DNA of 64,000 nucleotides from Burkholderiales bacterium (lineage in GTDB: Bacteria > Pseudomonadota > Gammaproteobacteria > Burkholderiales > Burkholderiaceae_C): NCBI GenBank assembly GCA_026932235.1, contig JAIXKR010000041.1:1-64000 (forward strand), in the 5' to 3' direction. How positions within the stretch are numbered: position 1 is the stretch's first letter; each line of letters opens with the position of its first letter. Made by a program: the position numbers and the translations under genes. A model generated the notes under the pieces. The model saw only the letters and a list, made by a program, of their open reading frames with translations, was not told the origin of the DNA and ran no database searches. Below, piece by piece: positions 17,893-27,476 of the stretch.

Positions 17893-18390
17893 TCAGCGGC
17901 CGTTGTCGCGAAGGAGCAGGCAGACCGCGCGCGCCTCGATCGCCCGGCCTTCGCCCACCGGTCCCATCTTCTCCGCCGTCTTCGCCTTGACGTTGACGGC
18001 ATCCGCCGGCAGCCCGAGCGTCTGCGCGATGCGCGCCACCATCGCCGGGATGTGCGGCGCTAGCTTCGGCGCCTGCGTGACGACCGTGCTGTCGACGTTG
18101 ACGATGCGCCAGCCGGCCGCGGCCACGCGCGCGGCCGCCTCGGCGAGCAGGCGCGCCGAGTCGGCGCCGGCGAAGGCCGGGTCGGTGTCGGGGAAGTGGC
18201 GGCCGATGTCGCCCAGCGCGGCGGCGCCCAGCAGCGCGTCGGTGATGGCGTGCAGCAGGGCGTCGGCGTCGCTGTGCCCGAGCAGGCCGTGGCTGTGCGG
18301 GATCGTCACGCCGCCCAGCACGAGCGGGCGGCCGGCGACGAGGGCGTGCGTGTCCCAGCCCTCACCCACGCGCATGCTTGGAGTCTTCAT
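17893..18390 (-). CDS. ispF: 2-C-methyl-D-erythritol 2,4-cyclodiphosphate synthase
   Basis: This 165-residue cytosolic enzyme of the non-mevalonate isoprenoid pathway cyclises CDP-methylerythritol phosphate to the cyclodiphosphate. Metal ligands Asp and His are seen in GWDTHAL and the third in the [20 protein letters not shown] region. The C-terminal [17 protein letters not shown] is a hallmark of the family. The N-terminal motif reads EGWDTH rather than the common HGYDVH, a normal betaproteobacterial variant. It overlaps the ispD stop by four bases (ATGA). Confidence 0.95.
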   Translation of the reverse strand: MKTPSMRVGEGWDTHALVAGRPLVLGGVTIPHSHGLLGHSDADALLHAITDALLGAAALGDIGRHFPDTDPAFAGADSARLLAEAAARVAAAGWRIVNVDSTVVTQAPKLAPHIPAMVARIAQTLGLPADAVNVKAKTAEKMGPVGEGRAIEARAVCLLLRDNGR

Positions 18391-19151
18391 CGTGTCGCCA
18401 GCAGTCGTTCGGCCAGCGCGAAGTCCGCCGGCCAGGTGATCTTCAGGTTCTCCCAGGCGCCGGGCACGAGCCGCGGCTGCAGGCCCAGCGCTTCGACGGC
18501 GCTGGCCTCGTCGGTGATGGCCGCCTGCGCCTGCGCGGCCGGCTGCGCCAGCGCGCGCTGCAGCAGCGCCAGGCGGAACATCTGCGGCGTCTGCGCCAGC
18601 CACAGCGCCTGCCTGGGCACGGTCTCGTGCACGCGCGCGCTGCCGTCGGCACGCTTGACGGTATCGGCCACCGGCAGCGCGAGCAGGCCGCCGACGGCGT
18701 CGTCGCCGACGGCCTCGATGAGCTGTTGCACCCATTCCGCGCGCAGCAGGCAGCGCGCGGCGTCGTGCACCAGCACCCAGTCCGCGTCCTGCGCGCCGCG
18801 CTCGCGCAGCGCGGCGAGGCCGGCGGCGACGCTGGCCGCGCGCGTGGCGCCACCCACGCGCGCCAGCCAGCGGCGGTCGAATTCGTGCTCGGGCACCAGG
18901 GCCTCGAAGTGCGCATCCTGCGGGCTGAGCACGAGCAGCGTGCCAGCCAATTGCGGCAGCGCGCGCAAGGCGCGCAGCGTGTGCCGCACCAGCGCCTGCC
19001 CGGCCACGCTTGCGTACTGCTTGGGCAGCGCGCTGCCGGCGCGCTCGCCGACGCCGGCGCAGGGCACGAGCGCCCAGTAGCGCGGCTGCGCCGGCGCGCC
19101 CACGTCGGCACGCGCGTCGTCGTCTGGCGTGCTGGAAGCCGGCAGGGACAT
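18387..19151 (-). CDS. ispD: 2-C-methyl-D-erythritol 4-phosphate cytidylyltransferase
   Basis: This 254-residue enzyme transfers CMP from CTP to methylerythritol phosphate, two steps before IspF. The nucleotide-binding signature [17 protein letters not shown] is clear, as are [11 protein letters not shown] and TPQMFRL. The first 24 residues are an unconserved extension; a later start is not obvious because the core begins at about residue 25. Coupled to ispF by ATGA and divergent from mfd across 52 bases, which must hold both promoters. Confidence 0.95.
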   Translation of the reverse strand: MSLPASSTPDDDARADVGAPAQPRYWALVPCAGVGERAGSALPKQYASVAGQALVRHTLRALRALPQLAGTLLVLSPQDAHFEALVPEHEFDRRWLARVGGATRAASVAAGLAALRERGAQDADWVLVHDAARCLLRAEWVQQLIEAVGDDAVGGLLALPVADTVKRADGSARVHETVPRQALWLAQTPQMFRLALLQRALAQPAAQAQAAITDEASAVEALGLQPRLVPGAWENLKITWPADFALAERLLATR

Positions 19152-19203
19152 GCCCGAATTCTAGAATCCGCCCCTTCGCGCCATCGCGGCGCCCTTCCCC
19201 TGC

Positions 19204-22200
19204 ATGCAGCTCCCGACGATCGCGCCCGGCAAGCGCTTCACCCTGCCACGCCCCGTGGGCAGCGCCGACGCGCTGCTGCTGGCCCGCCAGGCCCGCGCCG
19301 CGCACAAGGACGGCCGCCTGCTGGCCGTGATCACCGCCGATCCCGCCGACAGCGTGCGCCTGGCCGACGAGATAGGTTTCTTCGAGCCCGCGCTGCGCAC
19401 CGCCGTCTTCCCCGACTGGGAGACGCTGCCCTACGACAGCTTCAGCCCGCACCAGGACCTCGTCAGCGAGCGCCTGGCCACGCTCTGGCGCATGCGCAAC
19501 CGCGAGGTCGACGTCGTGCTGCTGCCGGCGACGACGGCGCTGACGCGGCTTGCGCCGCCCTCCTTCCTCGCCGCCACGACCTTCTTCTTCCGCCAGAAGA
19601 GCCGGCTCGACGAGGCGCGGCTGAAGGAGCAGCTCACGCTGGCGGGATACCAGCACGTGACGCAAGTCGTCTCGCCGGGCGAGTACGCGGTGCGCGGCGG
19701 CCTCATCGACCTCTTCCCCATGGGCAGCGCCGTGCCCTACCGGCTCGACCTCTTCGACGACGAGATCGACTCCATCCGCGCCTTCGATCCCGACAGCCAG
19801 CGCAGCCTCTACCCCGTGCCCGAGGTGCGGCTGCTGCCCGGGCGCGAGTTCCCGATGGACGAGGCCGCGCGCACCGCCTTTCGCGCGCGCTGGCGCGAGC
19901 AGATCGAGGGCGACCCGACGCGCAGCCGCATCTACAAGGACATCCAGCAAGGCATCGCCGGCAGCGGCATCGAGTACTACCTGCCGCTGTTCTTCGACGC
20001 CACGGCGAGCATCTTCGAGCACCTGGGCGCGCAGACGCTGCTCGTGCTGCACGGCGAGGTCGACGCCGCGCTGCAGCGCTTCTGGAGCGATACGCGCGAG
20101 CGCCATCGCTTCCTGCAGCACGACCCGGAACGCCCCATCCTGCCGCCGCAGGCGATCTTCCTGCGCCCCGAGGAGTTCTTCGCCGCCGCGCAGCCGCTGC
20201 CCACGCTGCTCGTGCGCGGGCAGGCGCAGGGCGCGAGCGCCGATGCCGATGCCGGCAGCGACGGGACGGCCTGGGCACGCCCGCTGCCGCCGCTCGCGCT
20301 CGAACGCGGCGCCACCGAGCCGCTGGCCGCCCTCGCCCGTCACCTCGAGCGCACGCCGCACCGCGTGCTGCTCGTCGCCGAGAGCGAAGGCCGCCGCGAG
20401 AGCCTGCTCGAGATGCTGCGCGAGCACCACATCAGCCTGCCCGGCGTGGCCACGCTGGCCGAGTTCCTGGCCGGCTCGGAGCACGTCGCCATCGTCGCCG
20501 CGCCGCTGGCCGCGGGCTTTCACTGGCACGAGCCGCAGGCAGAAGGGGTCAGCGTCCAGTTCGTCACCGAGACCGAGCTCTTCGCCAGCACGCGTGAAGC
20601 GCGGCGACGCCGCAAGCAGGAGCAGACGAGCAACGTCGACACGCTCATCAAGGATCTCGCCGAGCTCAAGATCGGCGACCCCGTGGTGCACGTCAACCAC
20701 GGCATCGGCCGCTACCGCGGCCTGGTCAGCATGGCCTTGACGCCCGGGCAGGACGACAGCCGCAGCGAGTTCCTGCACCTCGAGTACGCGGAGAAGACCA
20801 ATCTCTACGTGCCGGTCTCGCAACTGCACCTGATCGGCCGCTACAGCGGCGTCTCGCCCGAGGAGGCACCGCTGCACAAGCTCGGCAGCAGCCAGTGGGA
20901 GAAGGCCAAGCGCCGCGCCGCCGAGCAGGTGCGCGACACCGCCGCCGAGCTGCTGGGCCTGTACGCGCAGCGCGCGGCGCGGCAGGGCCAGGCGCATCGC
21001 TTCAGCGCGCACGACTACGAGGCCTTCGCCAGCAGCTTCGCGTTCGAGGAGACGGCCGACCAGCGCGCGGCCATCCACGCCGTCATCCAGGACCTCATCA
21101 GCCCGCGCCCCATGGACCGCCTGGTGTGCGGCGACGTCGGCTTCGGCAAGACCGAGGTCGCGCTGCGCGCGGCCTTCGTCGCCGTGCTCGGCGGCAGCCA
21201 GGTGGCGCTGCTGGCGCCGACCACGCTGCTTGCCGAGCAGCACTTCCAGACCCTCAGCGACCGCTTCGGCAAGTGGCCGGTGAAGATCGCCGAGCTCTCG
21301 CGCTTTCGCAGCAGCAAGGAGGTGAAGAGCGCGCTGCAAGGCCTGGCCGAGGGCAGCGTCGACATCGTCGTGGGCACGCACAAGCTGCTCTCACCCGAAG
21401 TCAAGTTCAAGCGCCTGGGCCTGCTCGTCATCGACGAGGAGCACCGCTTCGGCGTGCGCCACAAGGAGGCCATCAAGGCGCTGCGCGCCGAGGTCGACGT
21501 GCTCACGCTCACCGCCACCCCCATCCCGCGCACGCTGGGCATGGCGCTCGAAGGCCTGCGCGACCTCTCCGTCATCGCCACCGCGCCGCAGCGCCGGCTG
21601 GCGATCAAGACCTTCGTGCGCAACGAGGGCGGCGGCGTCATCCGCGAGGCGGTGCTGCGCGAGTTGAAGCGCGGCGGCCAGGTCTACTTCCTGCACAACG
21701 AGGTCGAGACCATCCAGCAGCGCGCCGACAAGCTCGCCGAGCTGCTGCCCGAGGCGCGCATCGCGGTGGCGCACGGCCAGATGCCCGAACGCCAGCTGGA
21801 GGCGGTGATGCGCGACTTCGTCGCCCAGCGCTTCAACCTGCTCGTGTGCTCGACCATCATCGAGACCGGCATCGACGTGCCCAGCGCCAACACCATCGTC
21901 ATCACGCGCGCCGACAAGTTCGGTCTGGCGCAGCTGCACCAGCTGCGCGGGCGCGTCGGCCGCAGCCACCACCAGGCCTACGCCTACCTGCTCGTCCCCG
22001 ACGTGCAGAGCCTGACCAAGCAGGCCGGCCAGCGCCTGCAGGCGATCCAGGAGATGGAGGAGCTGGGCAGCGGCTTCTACCTCGCGATGCACGACCTCGA
22101 GATCCGCGGCGCGGGCGAGGTGCTCGGCGAGAGCCAGAGCGGCAACATGATGGAGGTCGGCTTCCAGCTCTACAACGACATGCTGGCCGAGGCGGTGCGC

Positions 22201-22707
22201 AGCCTCAAGGCCGGGCGCGAGCCCGACCTGCTCTCGCCGCTGGGCTCGCTCTTCGGCGCCGCCACCGAGGTCAACCTGCACGTCCCGGCGCTGCTGCCCG
22301 ACGCCTACTGCGGCGACGTGCACGCGCGCCTGAGCCTCTACAAGCGCCTGGCCGGCGCCGAGGACGGGCAGGCCCTGGACCGTCTGCTCGAGGAAGTCAC
22401 CGACCGCTTCGGCAAGCTGCCCGCGCAGGGCCAGGCGCTCTTCGACACGCACCGCCTGCGCGTGCTCGCCAGGCCCTACGGCGTGCAGAAGATCGACGCC
22501 GGGCCCAGGCTCATGAGCATCGCCTTCCGCCCCAATCCGCCCGTGGACGCGCAGCGCATCATCGCGCTCGTGCAGAAGAACCGTTCGGTCAAGCTCGCCG
22601 GCAACGACAAGCTGCGCATCGAACGCGAGTTCGCCGCCGTCGCCGACCGCGTGCAGTACGTGCGCGACGTGCTGCGCGCGCTCGGGCCGCCGCTGGCCAC
22701 GGCATGA
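19204..22707 (+). CDS. mfd: Transcription-repair coupling factor Mfd
   Basis: This 1,167-residue DNA translocase, of full family length, releases stalled RNA polymerase and recruits UvrA to the lesion. Domains in order: UvrB-like region (residues 1-350; [17 protein letters not shown]), an RNA-polymerase-interaction domain ([18 protein letters not shown]), SF2 translocase with Walker [17 protein letters not shown], Walker [21 protein letters not shown] and [12 protein letters not shown], then the C-terminal TRCF domain. All helicase motifs are intact. Confidence 0.97.
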   Translation: MQLPTIAPGKRFTLPRPVGSADALLLARQARAAHKDGRLLAVITADPADSVRLADEIGFFEPALRTAVFPDWETLPYDSFSPHQDLVSERLATLWRMRNREVDVVLLPATTALTRLAPPSFLAATTFFFRQKSRLDEARLKEQLTLAGYQHVTQVVSPGEYAVRGGLIDLFPMGSAVPYRLDLFDDEIDSIRAFDPDSQRSLYPVPEVRLLPGREFPMDEAARTAFRARWREQIEGDPTRSRIYKDIQQGIAGSGIEYYLPLFFDATASIFEHLGAQTLLVLHGEVDAALQRFWSDTRERHRFLQHDPERPILPPQAIFLRPEEFFAAAQPLPTLLVRGQAQGASADADAGSDGTAWARPLPPLALERGATEPLAALARHLERTPHRVLLVAESEGRRESLLEMLREHHISLPGVATLAEFLAGSEHVAIVAAPLAAGFHWHEPQAEGVSVQFVTETELFASTREARRRRKQEQTSNVDTLIKDLAELKIGDPVVHVNHGIGRYRGLVSMALTPGQDDSRSEFLHLEYAEKTNLYVPVSQLHLIGRYSGVSPEEAPLHKLGSSQWEKAKRRAAEQVRDTAAELLGLYAQRAARQGQAHRFSAHDYEAFASSFAFEETADQRAAIHAVIQDLISPRPMDRLVCGDVGFGKTEVALRAAFVAVLGGSQVALLAPTTLLAEQHFQTLSDRFGKWPVKIAELSRFRSSKEVKSALQGLAEGSVDIVVGTHKLLSPEVKFKRLGLLVIDEEHRFGVRHKEAIKALRAEVDVLTLTATPIPRTLGMALEGLRDLSVIATAPQRRLAIKTFVRNEGGGVIREAVLRELKRGGQVYFLHNEVETIQQRADKLAELLPEARIAVAHGQMPERQLEAVMRDFVAQRFNLLVCSTIIETGIDVPSANTIVITRADKFGLAQLHQLRGRVGRSHHQAYAYLLVPDVQSLTKQAGQRLQAIQEMEELGSGFYLAMHDLEIRGAGEVLGESQSGNMMEVGFQLYNDMLAEAVRSLKAGREPDLLSPLGSLFGAATEVNLHVPALLPDAYCGDVHARLSLYKRLAGAEDGQALDRLLEEVTDRFGKLPAQGQALFDTHRLRVLARPYGVQKIDAGPRLMSIAFRPNPPVDAQRIIALVQKNRSVKLAGNDKLRIEREFAAVADRVQYVRDVLRALGPPLATA

Positions 22708-22778
22708 CGCCTCGAGCAGGATCCAGAATGCGCGCCGGCCCGCCCCCGTCAGTTGCGGGCACGAAAGGACGAAGCAAG

Positions 22779-23724
22779 ATGAGCGACACGAAAACCCTGC
22801 GCGCCGCGGTGGTGCAGGCCGGCGCCGTGCAGTTCGACGCCGAGGCCGGCACCGACAAGGCGGTGCGCCTCATCGGCGAGGCCGCGGCCACCGGGGCGAA
22901 GCTGGTCGTCTTCCCCGAGGCCTTCATCGGCGGCTACCCGAAGGGCCTGGACTTCGGCCTCGTCGTGGGCGCGCGCGATCCGCAGGGGCGCGAGGAGTTC
23001 CGCCTCTACCACGAGGCGGCGATCGAGGTACCGGGGCCGCAGGTCGCGCGGCTTGCCGAGGCGGCAGGCGAGCACCGCGTGCATGTCGTCATCGGCGTCA
23101 TCGAGCGCGAGGGCGGCACCTGCTATTGCACGGTGCTCTTCCTCGGGCCCGACGGTGTGCTGCAGGGCAAGCACCGCAAGCTCATGCCGACCGCACTCGA
23201 ACGCATGATCTGGGGTTTCGGCGACGGCTCCACGCTGACCGTGGTCGACAGCCCCTGGGGGCGCATCGGCTCGGTGATCTGCTGGGAGAACTACATGCCC
23301 ATGATGCGCATGGCCATGTACGCCAAGGGCGTGGCCCTGTACTGCGCGCCGACCGCCGACGACCGCGACATGGCTGCCGTCGATGCAGCACGTGGCGCTC
23401 GAGGGGCGCTGCTTCGTGCTCAGCGCCTGCCAGTTCGTGCGCCGCGGCGACTTCCCCGAAGCGCTGCGCGTGCGCCTGCCGCAGCTCGGCGAAGGCCCCG
23501 AGGCCGTGCTCATGCGCGGCGGCAGCCTCATCGTCGGCCCGCTCGGGCAGGTGCTGGCCGGGCCGCACTTCGGCAGCGAGACCATCCTCTGCGCCGACCT
23601 CGACCTGGACGAGATCGCGCGCGGCAAGTTCGACTTCGACGCCGTGGGCCACTACGCGCGCCCGGACGTCTTCCAGCTCCAGGTCAACGAGGCGCCCACC
23701 GCCGCCGTCGTGCGCCGCGGCTGA
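22779..23724 (+). pseudogene. Nitrilase-family hydrolase interrupted by a frameshift
   Basis: Together, two adjacent frames encode a complete nitrilase of about 315 residues, which would hydrolyse a nitrile to the acid. The first frame holds Glu47 in [12 protein letters not shown], Lys134 in HRKLMPT and Cys168 in VICWENYMP, the full catalytic triad. At 23367-23371 the reading frame changes: after GAC only one base (A) precedes TGG, where the family usually has Asp-Thr-Trp, so two bases appear missing. The second frame continues with [17 protein letters not shown] to the end at 23724. AAAGGA precedes the ATG at 22779. Either a real frameshift or a sequencing error. Confidence 0.85.
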
Positions 23725-23831
23725 AAGCCATCGGGGCGCTTCAGCCCTCGACATCCAGCATGCCGCGGTCGAACTGCGCCCACCCCGGCGGCCGCCGGCA
23801 TGACCTCGCGCAACCAGCGGACACGGGTGAG

Positions 23832-23852
23832 TACCTGTATACAGTATCCAGA
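23832..23852. promoter_or_regulatory. LexA-like palindromic element upstream of the TrpB-like gene
   Basis: The stretch contains CTGTATACAG and, on the opposite strand, CTGGAT and ATACAGGTACT. The latter 11 bases also occur in the lexA promoter at 53291-53301. The outer CTG/CAG half-sites are 11 bases apart, not the canonical 10, so binding by LexA is doubtful. It sits about 55 bases before the TrpB-like start codon and may overlap its promoter. Confidence 0.3.
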
Positions 23853-23907
23853 TGCCGCCGTAGCATGCACGCCGTTTCTTGCCCCTGACCCTTGACCAGG
23901 AGATCCG

Positions 23908-25272
23908 ATGAGCACACCGACCAAGTTCCTGCTCGACGAGAGCAAGATGCCCCGCCACTGGTACAACATCGCGGCCGACCTGCCGGCGCCGCTGGCGCCG
24001 CCGCTGCATCCGGGCACCCTGCAGCCGCTCGGACCGGACGATCTGGCCCCGCTCTTCCCCATGGAACTCATCATGCAGGAGGTGAGCACCGAGCGCGAGA
24101 TCCCCATTCCCGAGCCCGTGCGCGAGGTCTTCCGCCTCTGGCGTCCGAGCCCGCTGGTGCGCGCGCACCGCCTGGAGAAGGCGCTGGGCACGCCGGCCAA
24201 GATCTACTACAAGTACGAAGGCGTCTCGCCCGCGGGCAGCCACAAGCCCAACACCGCCATCCCGCAGGCCTGGTACAACGCGCAGGCCGGCATCAGAAAG
24301 CTCTCCACCGAGACCGGCGCCGGCCAGTGGGGCTCGTCGCTGTCCTTTGCCGGCGCGCTCTTCGGCATCGAGGTGCTGGTCTTCCAGGTGCGCATCTCCT
24401 ACGACCAGAAGCCGTATCGCCGCGCGCTCATGGAGACCTACGGCGCGCGCTGCCTGCCCAGCCCCAGCACCGAGACCAACTGCGGCCGTGCCATCCTCGA
24501 GAAGGATCCGAACCACCCGGGCTCGCTTGGCATCGCCATCAGCGAGGCGGTGGAGATCGCCGCCACCAACAAGGACACCAACTACGCCCTGGGCTCGGTG
24601 CTCAACCACGTGCTCATGCACCAGTCGATCATCGGCCTGGAGGCGATGCAGCAGTTCGAGATGGCCGGCGACGACCCGGACATCGTCATCGGCTGCACCG
24701 GCGGCGGCAGCAATTTCGCCGGCCTGGCCTTCCCCTTCCTCGGCCAGCAGCTGCGCGGCGGGCGCAAGCGGCGCATCATCGCCGCCGAACCCGCGGCCTG
24801 CCCCTCGCTGACGCGCGGCAAGTTCGCCTACGACTTCGGCGACACCGCGCACCTGACGCCGCTGACCAAGATGCACACCCTGGGCAGCACCTTCACGCCG
24901 CCGGGCTTCCACGCCGGCGGCCTGCGCTACCACGGCATGGCGCCCATGGTCTCGCATCTGAAGGAACTCGGCCTCATCGAAGCCGTGGCCTTCCACCAGA
25001 AAGCCTGCTTCGAGGCCGGCGTGACCTTCGCGCGCGCCGAGGGCATCGTTCCCGCGCCGGAAGCCAACCACGCGGTGAGGGCTGCGATCGACGAGGCCCT
25101 GCGCTGCAAGGCCGAGGGCCGCTCCGAGGTCATCGTCTTCAACCTCAGCGGCCACGGCCACTTCGACATGAGCGCCTACAGCGCCTACTTCGGCGACAAG
25201 CTGGTCGACCAGCCCTACGACGAGAAGGAACTGGCGATGGCGCTTTCGGGCCTGCCGGCGGTTCCGGCCTGA
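23908..25272 (+). CDS. trpB2: TrpB2-class tryptophan synthase beta-like PLP enzyme
   Basis: This 454-residue protein belongs to the longer TrpB2 branch of tryptophan synthase beta subunits, not the approximately 400-residue TrpB1. The N-terminal section [20 protein letters not shown] is typical of TrpB2. The PLP lysine is Lys113 in [11 protein letters not shown] and the phosphate loop is [11 protein letters not shown]. TrpB2 enzymes condense indole and serine to tryptophan, often without a TrpA partner; some may act on other nucleophiles. No trpA or other trp gene is near. The start has AGGAG about eight bases upstream. It converges on the M3 peptidase gene. Confidence 0.88.
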   Translation: MSTPTKFLLDESKMPRHWYNIAADLPAPLAPPLHPGTLQPLGPDDLAPLFPMELIMQEVSTEREIPIPEPVREVFRLWRPSPLVRAHRLEKALGTPAKIYYKYEGVSPAGSHKPNTAIPQAWYNAQAGIRKLSTETGAGQWGSSLSFAGALFGIEVLVFQVRISYDQKPYRRALMETYGARCLPSPSTETNCGRAILEKDPNHPGSLGIAISEAVEIAATNKDTNYALGSVLNHVLMHQSIIGLEAMQQFEMAGDDPDIVIGCTGGGSNFAGLAFPFLGQQLRGGRKRRIIAAEPAACPSLTRGKFAYDFGDTAHLTPLTKMHTLGSTFTPPGFHAGGLRYHGMAPMVSHLKELGLIEAVAFHQKACFEAGVTFARAEGIVPAPEANHAVRAAIDEALRCKAEGRSEVIVFNLSGHGHFDMSAYSAYFGDKLVDQPYDEKELAMALSGLPAVPA

Positions 25273-25297
25273 TGCGGCAGCAGACGCAGCCGCGCCC

Positions 25298-27370
25298 TCA
25301 GGCCGGCTGCGCCTCGCCCTCGATCAGGCCACGCTTGCGCAGCAAGGGTGTGACGGTGGCCGCACGGCCGCGGAAGGCGGCGTAGGCAGCCGCCGGATCG
25401 CGGCTGTTGCCGCTGCCGTAGACGTAGCGCCGCAAGCGCGCGGCAAGCTGCGGGGCGAAGGCATCGCCGGCTTCGCGGAAGGCCTCGAAGCCGTCGGCGT
25501 CCAGGACCTCGGCCCAGAGGTAGACGTAGTAGCCCGTGGCGTAGCTCGAGCCCGAGAACAGGTGCTGGAAGTGCACCAGCCGGTGGTTGATGCCCACCCC
25601 CGCGGGCAGGCCGTGCGCGGCCAGCACCTCGGACTCGAAGGCGCAGAGGTCGGCCGGCGGCTCGGCCTCGCTGCGGCTGTGCACGGCCAGGTCGACGATC
25701 GCGCTGGCCGTGTAGCGAACGGTCTCGAAACCCTGGTTGAAGCGCTGTGCCGCCTGCAGCCGCTGCACCAGCGCCTCGGGGATGGGTTCGCCGCTGCGCA
25801 CGTGGCGCGCGTGGCGACGCAGCACCTCGGGCTCGGAGAGCCAGTGCTCGAAGAGCTGCGAGGGCAGCTCGACGAAGTCGCGCAGCACCTGCGTGCCCGA
25901 GAGGCGGTCGAAGCGCACGTCCGAGAGGAGGCCGTGCAGGCCGTGCCCGAACTCGTGGAAGAGCGTGCGCGCCTCGTCCATCGACAGCAGCACCGGCTCG
26001 CCCGGCGTCGCGCGCGCGAAGTTGTTGTTGTTGAGGATCACCGGCAGCTCTTCCCCGCCCTGCGGGGCGTTGCGGTTTCGCCAGCGCAGCGAGCTCATCC
26101 ACGCACCGCTGCGCTTGCCCGCACGCGCGAAGTTGTCCTGCAGGAAGACACCGATCGTCGCGCCCCGGTCGTCCTGCACCTCGTAGGCCTTCACGTCCGG
26201 GTGGTAGACCGGCAGGTCCGCCCGCGGCACGAAGCGCAGCCCGAAGAGCCGCCGCGCGCAGTCGAAGGCCGCCTGCACCATCGCGTCCAGCCCGAAGTAG
26301 GGCTTGACCTCGGCATCGTCGACGGCGTAGCGCGCCTGGCGCACCTTCTCCGCCCAATGGCGCCAGTCCCAGGCCTCGAGGGGGTCGCGGGCGCCCTCGG
26401 CTTCCATCTGTGCCTGCAGCTCCAGCCGCTCGCGCTGCAGCGCCAGCAGCGCACGCGGCCACACCTCGTCGAAGAGCGCCTGCACTGCCGCGCGGCTGCC
26501 GGCCATGGTGTCGGCCAGCGCGTAGTCGGCGTAGCAGGCGTAACCGTGCAGCTTCGCCTGCTCGTGCCGCAGGCGCAGGATGGCACGCGCGACCTGGCGG
26601 TTGTCGCTCTCGCCGGCGTGAGCGCCGCGTCCCGTCCACGCGCGCCACACGCGCTCGCGCAGGTCGCGCCGCGTCGAGAAGGTCAGGAAGGGCACGACGA
26701 GCCCGCGGGCGAGCGTGACCACATGGCCCTGCAGCCCGCGCTCGGCCGCGGCCTGGCGCGCGGCAGCGCGCACGAAGCCGGGCAAGCCGGCCATCTCATC
26801 CTCGGTGTCGAGCGCGAGCCACCAGTTCGTCTCGTCGTGCAGCACGTTCTGCGCAAAGCGCGTCGTCAGTCCGGCGAGCTCGGCCATCACCTCGGCGTAG
26901 CGTCGTCCGGCCTCGCCCTGCAGGCGCGCGCCGGCGCGCACGAAGTCCAGGTGCAGGCGCTCGAGCAGGCGGCGCGACTCGGCGTCCAGCGCCAGCGCGT
27001 CGCGGCGCGCGTGCAGCGCGTCCAGGCGCGAGAACAGCGCCGCGTCCATGTAGACCGCGCTCTCGTGCGCCGCCAGCGGCGCTGCCATGCGGCGCTGCAC
27101 CGCCTGCAATGCGGAGCTCGTGGCCGACGCGCCGAGGTTCTCGAACACCGCGAGCACACGCGCCAGCAGCCGGCCGCTGCGGTCGAAGGCGGCGACGGTG
27201 TTGTCGAAGCTCGGCGCCTCGGCGCTGTCGGCAATGGCGCGCAGTTCGGCCCGATGCGCCTGCATCGCGGCGTCCAGGGCGGGCTCGAAGTGCTCGGGCC
27301 GGATCTCGGAGAACGGCGGCAGGCCGAAGGGCGCCGTCCAGGGCTGCAGCAGGGGATTGGCTTCGGGCAT
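25298..27370 (-). CDS. prlC: Oligopeptidase A-like M3 metallopeptidase
   Basis: This cytoplasmic zinc oligopeptidase has about 690 residues, the usual M3 length. The active site HEFGHGLHG (HExxH) is intact at about two-thirds of the protein, and YPDVKAYEVQDD-type and QDNFARAGKRSGAWM segments match PrlC. It degrades short peptides, including cleaved signal peptides. The start at 27370 gives the family N-terminus NPLLQPWTAPFGLPPF. It lies 106 bases downstream of the subtilase on the same strand, possibly read through from that operon. Confidence 0.92.
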   Translation of the reverse strand: MPEANPLLQPWTAPFGLPPFSEIRPEHFEPALDAAMQAHRAELRAIADSAEAPSFDNTVAAFDRSGRLLARVLAVFENLGASATSSALQAVQRRMAAPLAAHESAVYMDAALFSRLDALHARRDALALDAESRRLLERLHLDFVRAGARLQGEAGRRYAEVMAELAGLTTRFAQNVLHDETNWWLALDTEDEMAGLPGFVRAAARQAAAERGLQGHVVTLARGLVVPFLTFSTRRDLRERVWRAWTGRGAHAGESDNRQVARAILRLRHEQAKLHGYACYADYALADTMAGSRAAVQALFDEVWPRALLALQRERLELQAQMEAEGARDPLEAWDWRHWAEKVRQARYAVDDAEVKPYFGLDAMVQAAFDCARRLFGLRFVPRADLPVYHPDVKAYEVQDDRGATIGVFLQDNFARAGKRSGAWMSSLRWRNRNAPQGGEELPVILNNNNFARATPGEPVLLSMDEARTLFHEFGHGLHGLLSDVRFDRLSGTQVLRDFVELPSQLFEHWLSEPEVLRRHARHVRSGEPIPEALVQRLQAAQRFNQGFETVRYTASAIVDLAVHSRSEAEPPADLCAFESEVLAAHGLPAGVGINHRLVHFQHLFSGSSYATGYYVYLWAEVLDADGFEAFREAGDAFAPQLAARLRRYVYGSGNSRDPAAAYAAFRGRAATVTPLLRKRGLIEGEAQPA

Positions 27371-27476
27371 CGGGCGCGGCGTCCTGCGGGGACATGTGAA
27401 AGGGCGCGAACCATCATGCCACCGCCCCATGCCGCGACGGAACCGGGGTACTGCTCGAAAAGCCCTTGCGCCGCCC

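Noticed and set aside
17893-21381. Minus-strand frame of more than 1,100 codons joined to ispF
   Set aside because: Only the last 165 codons are ispF; the rest is antisense to mfd or out of frame with ispD, with low-complexity composition.
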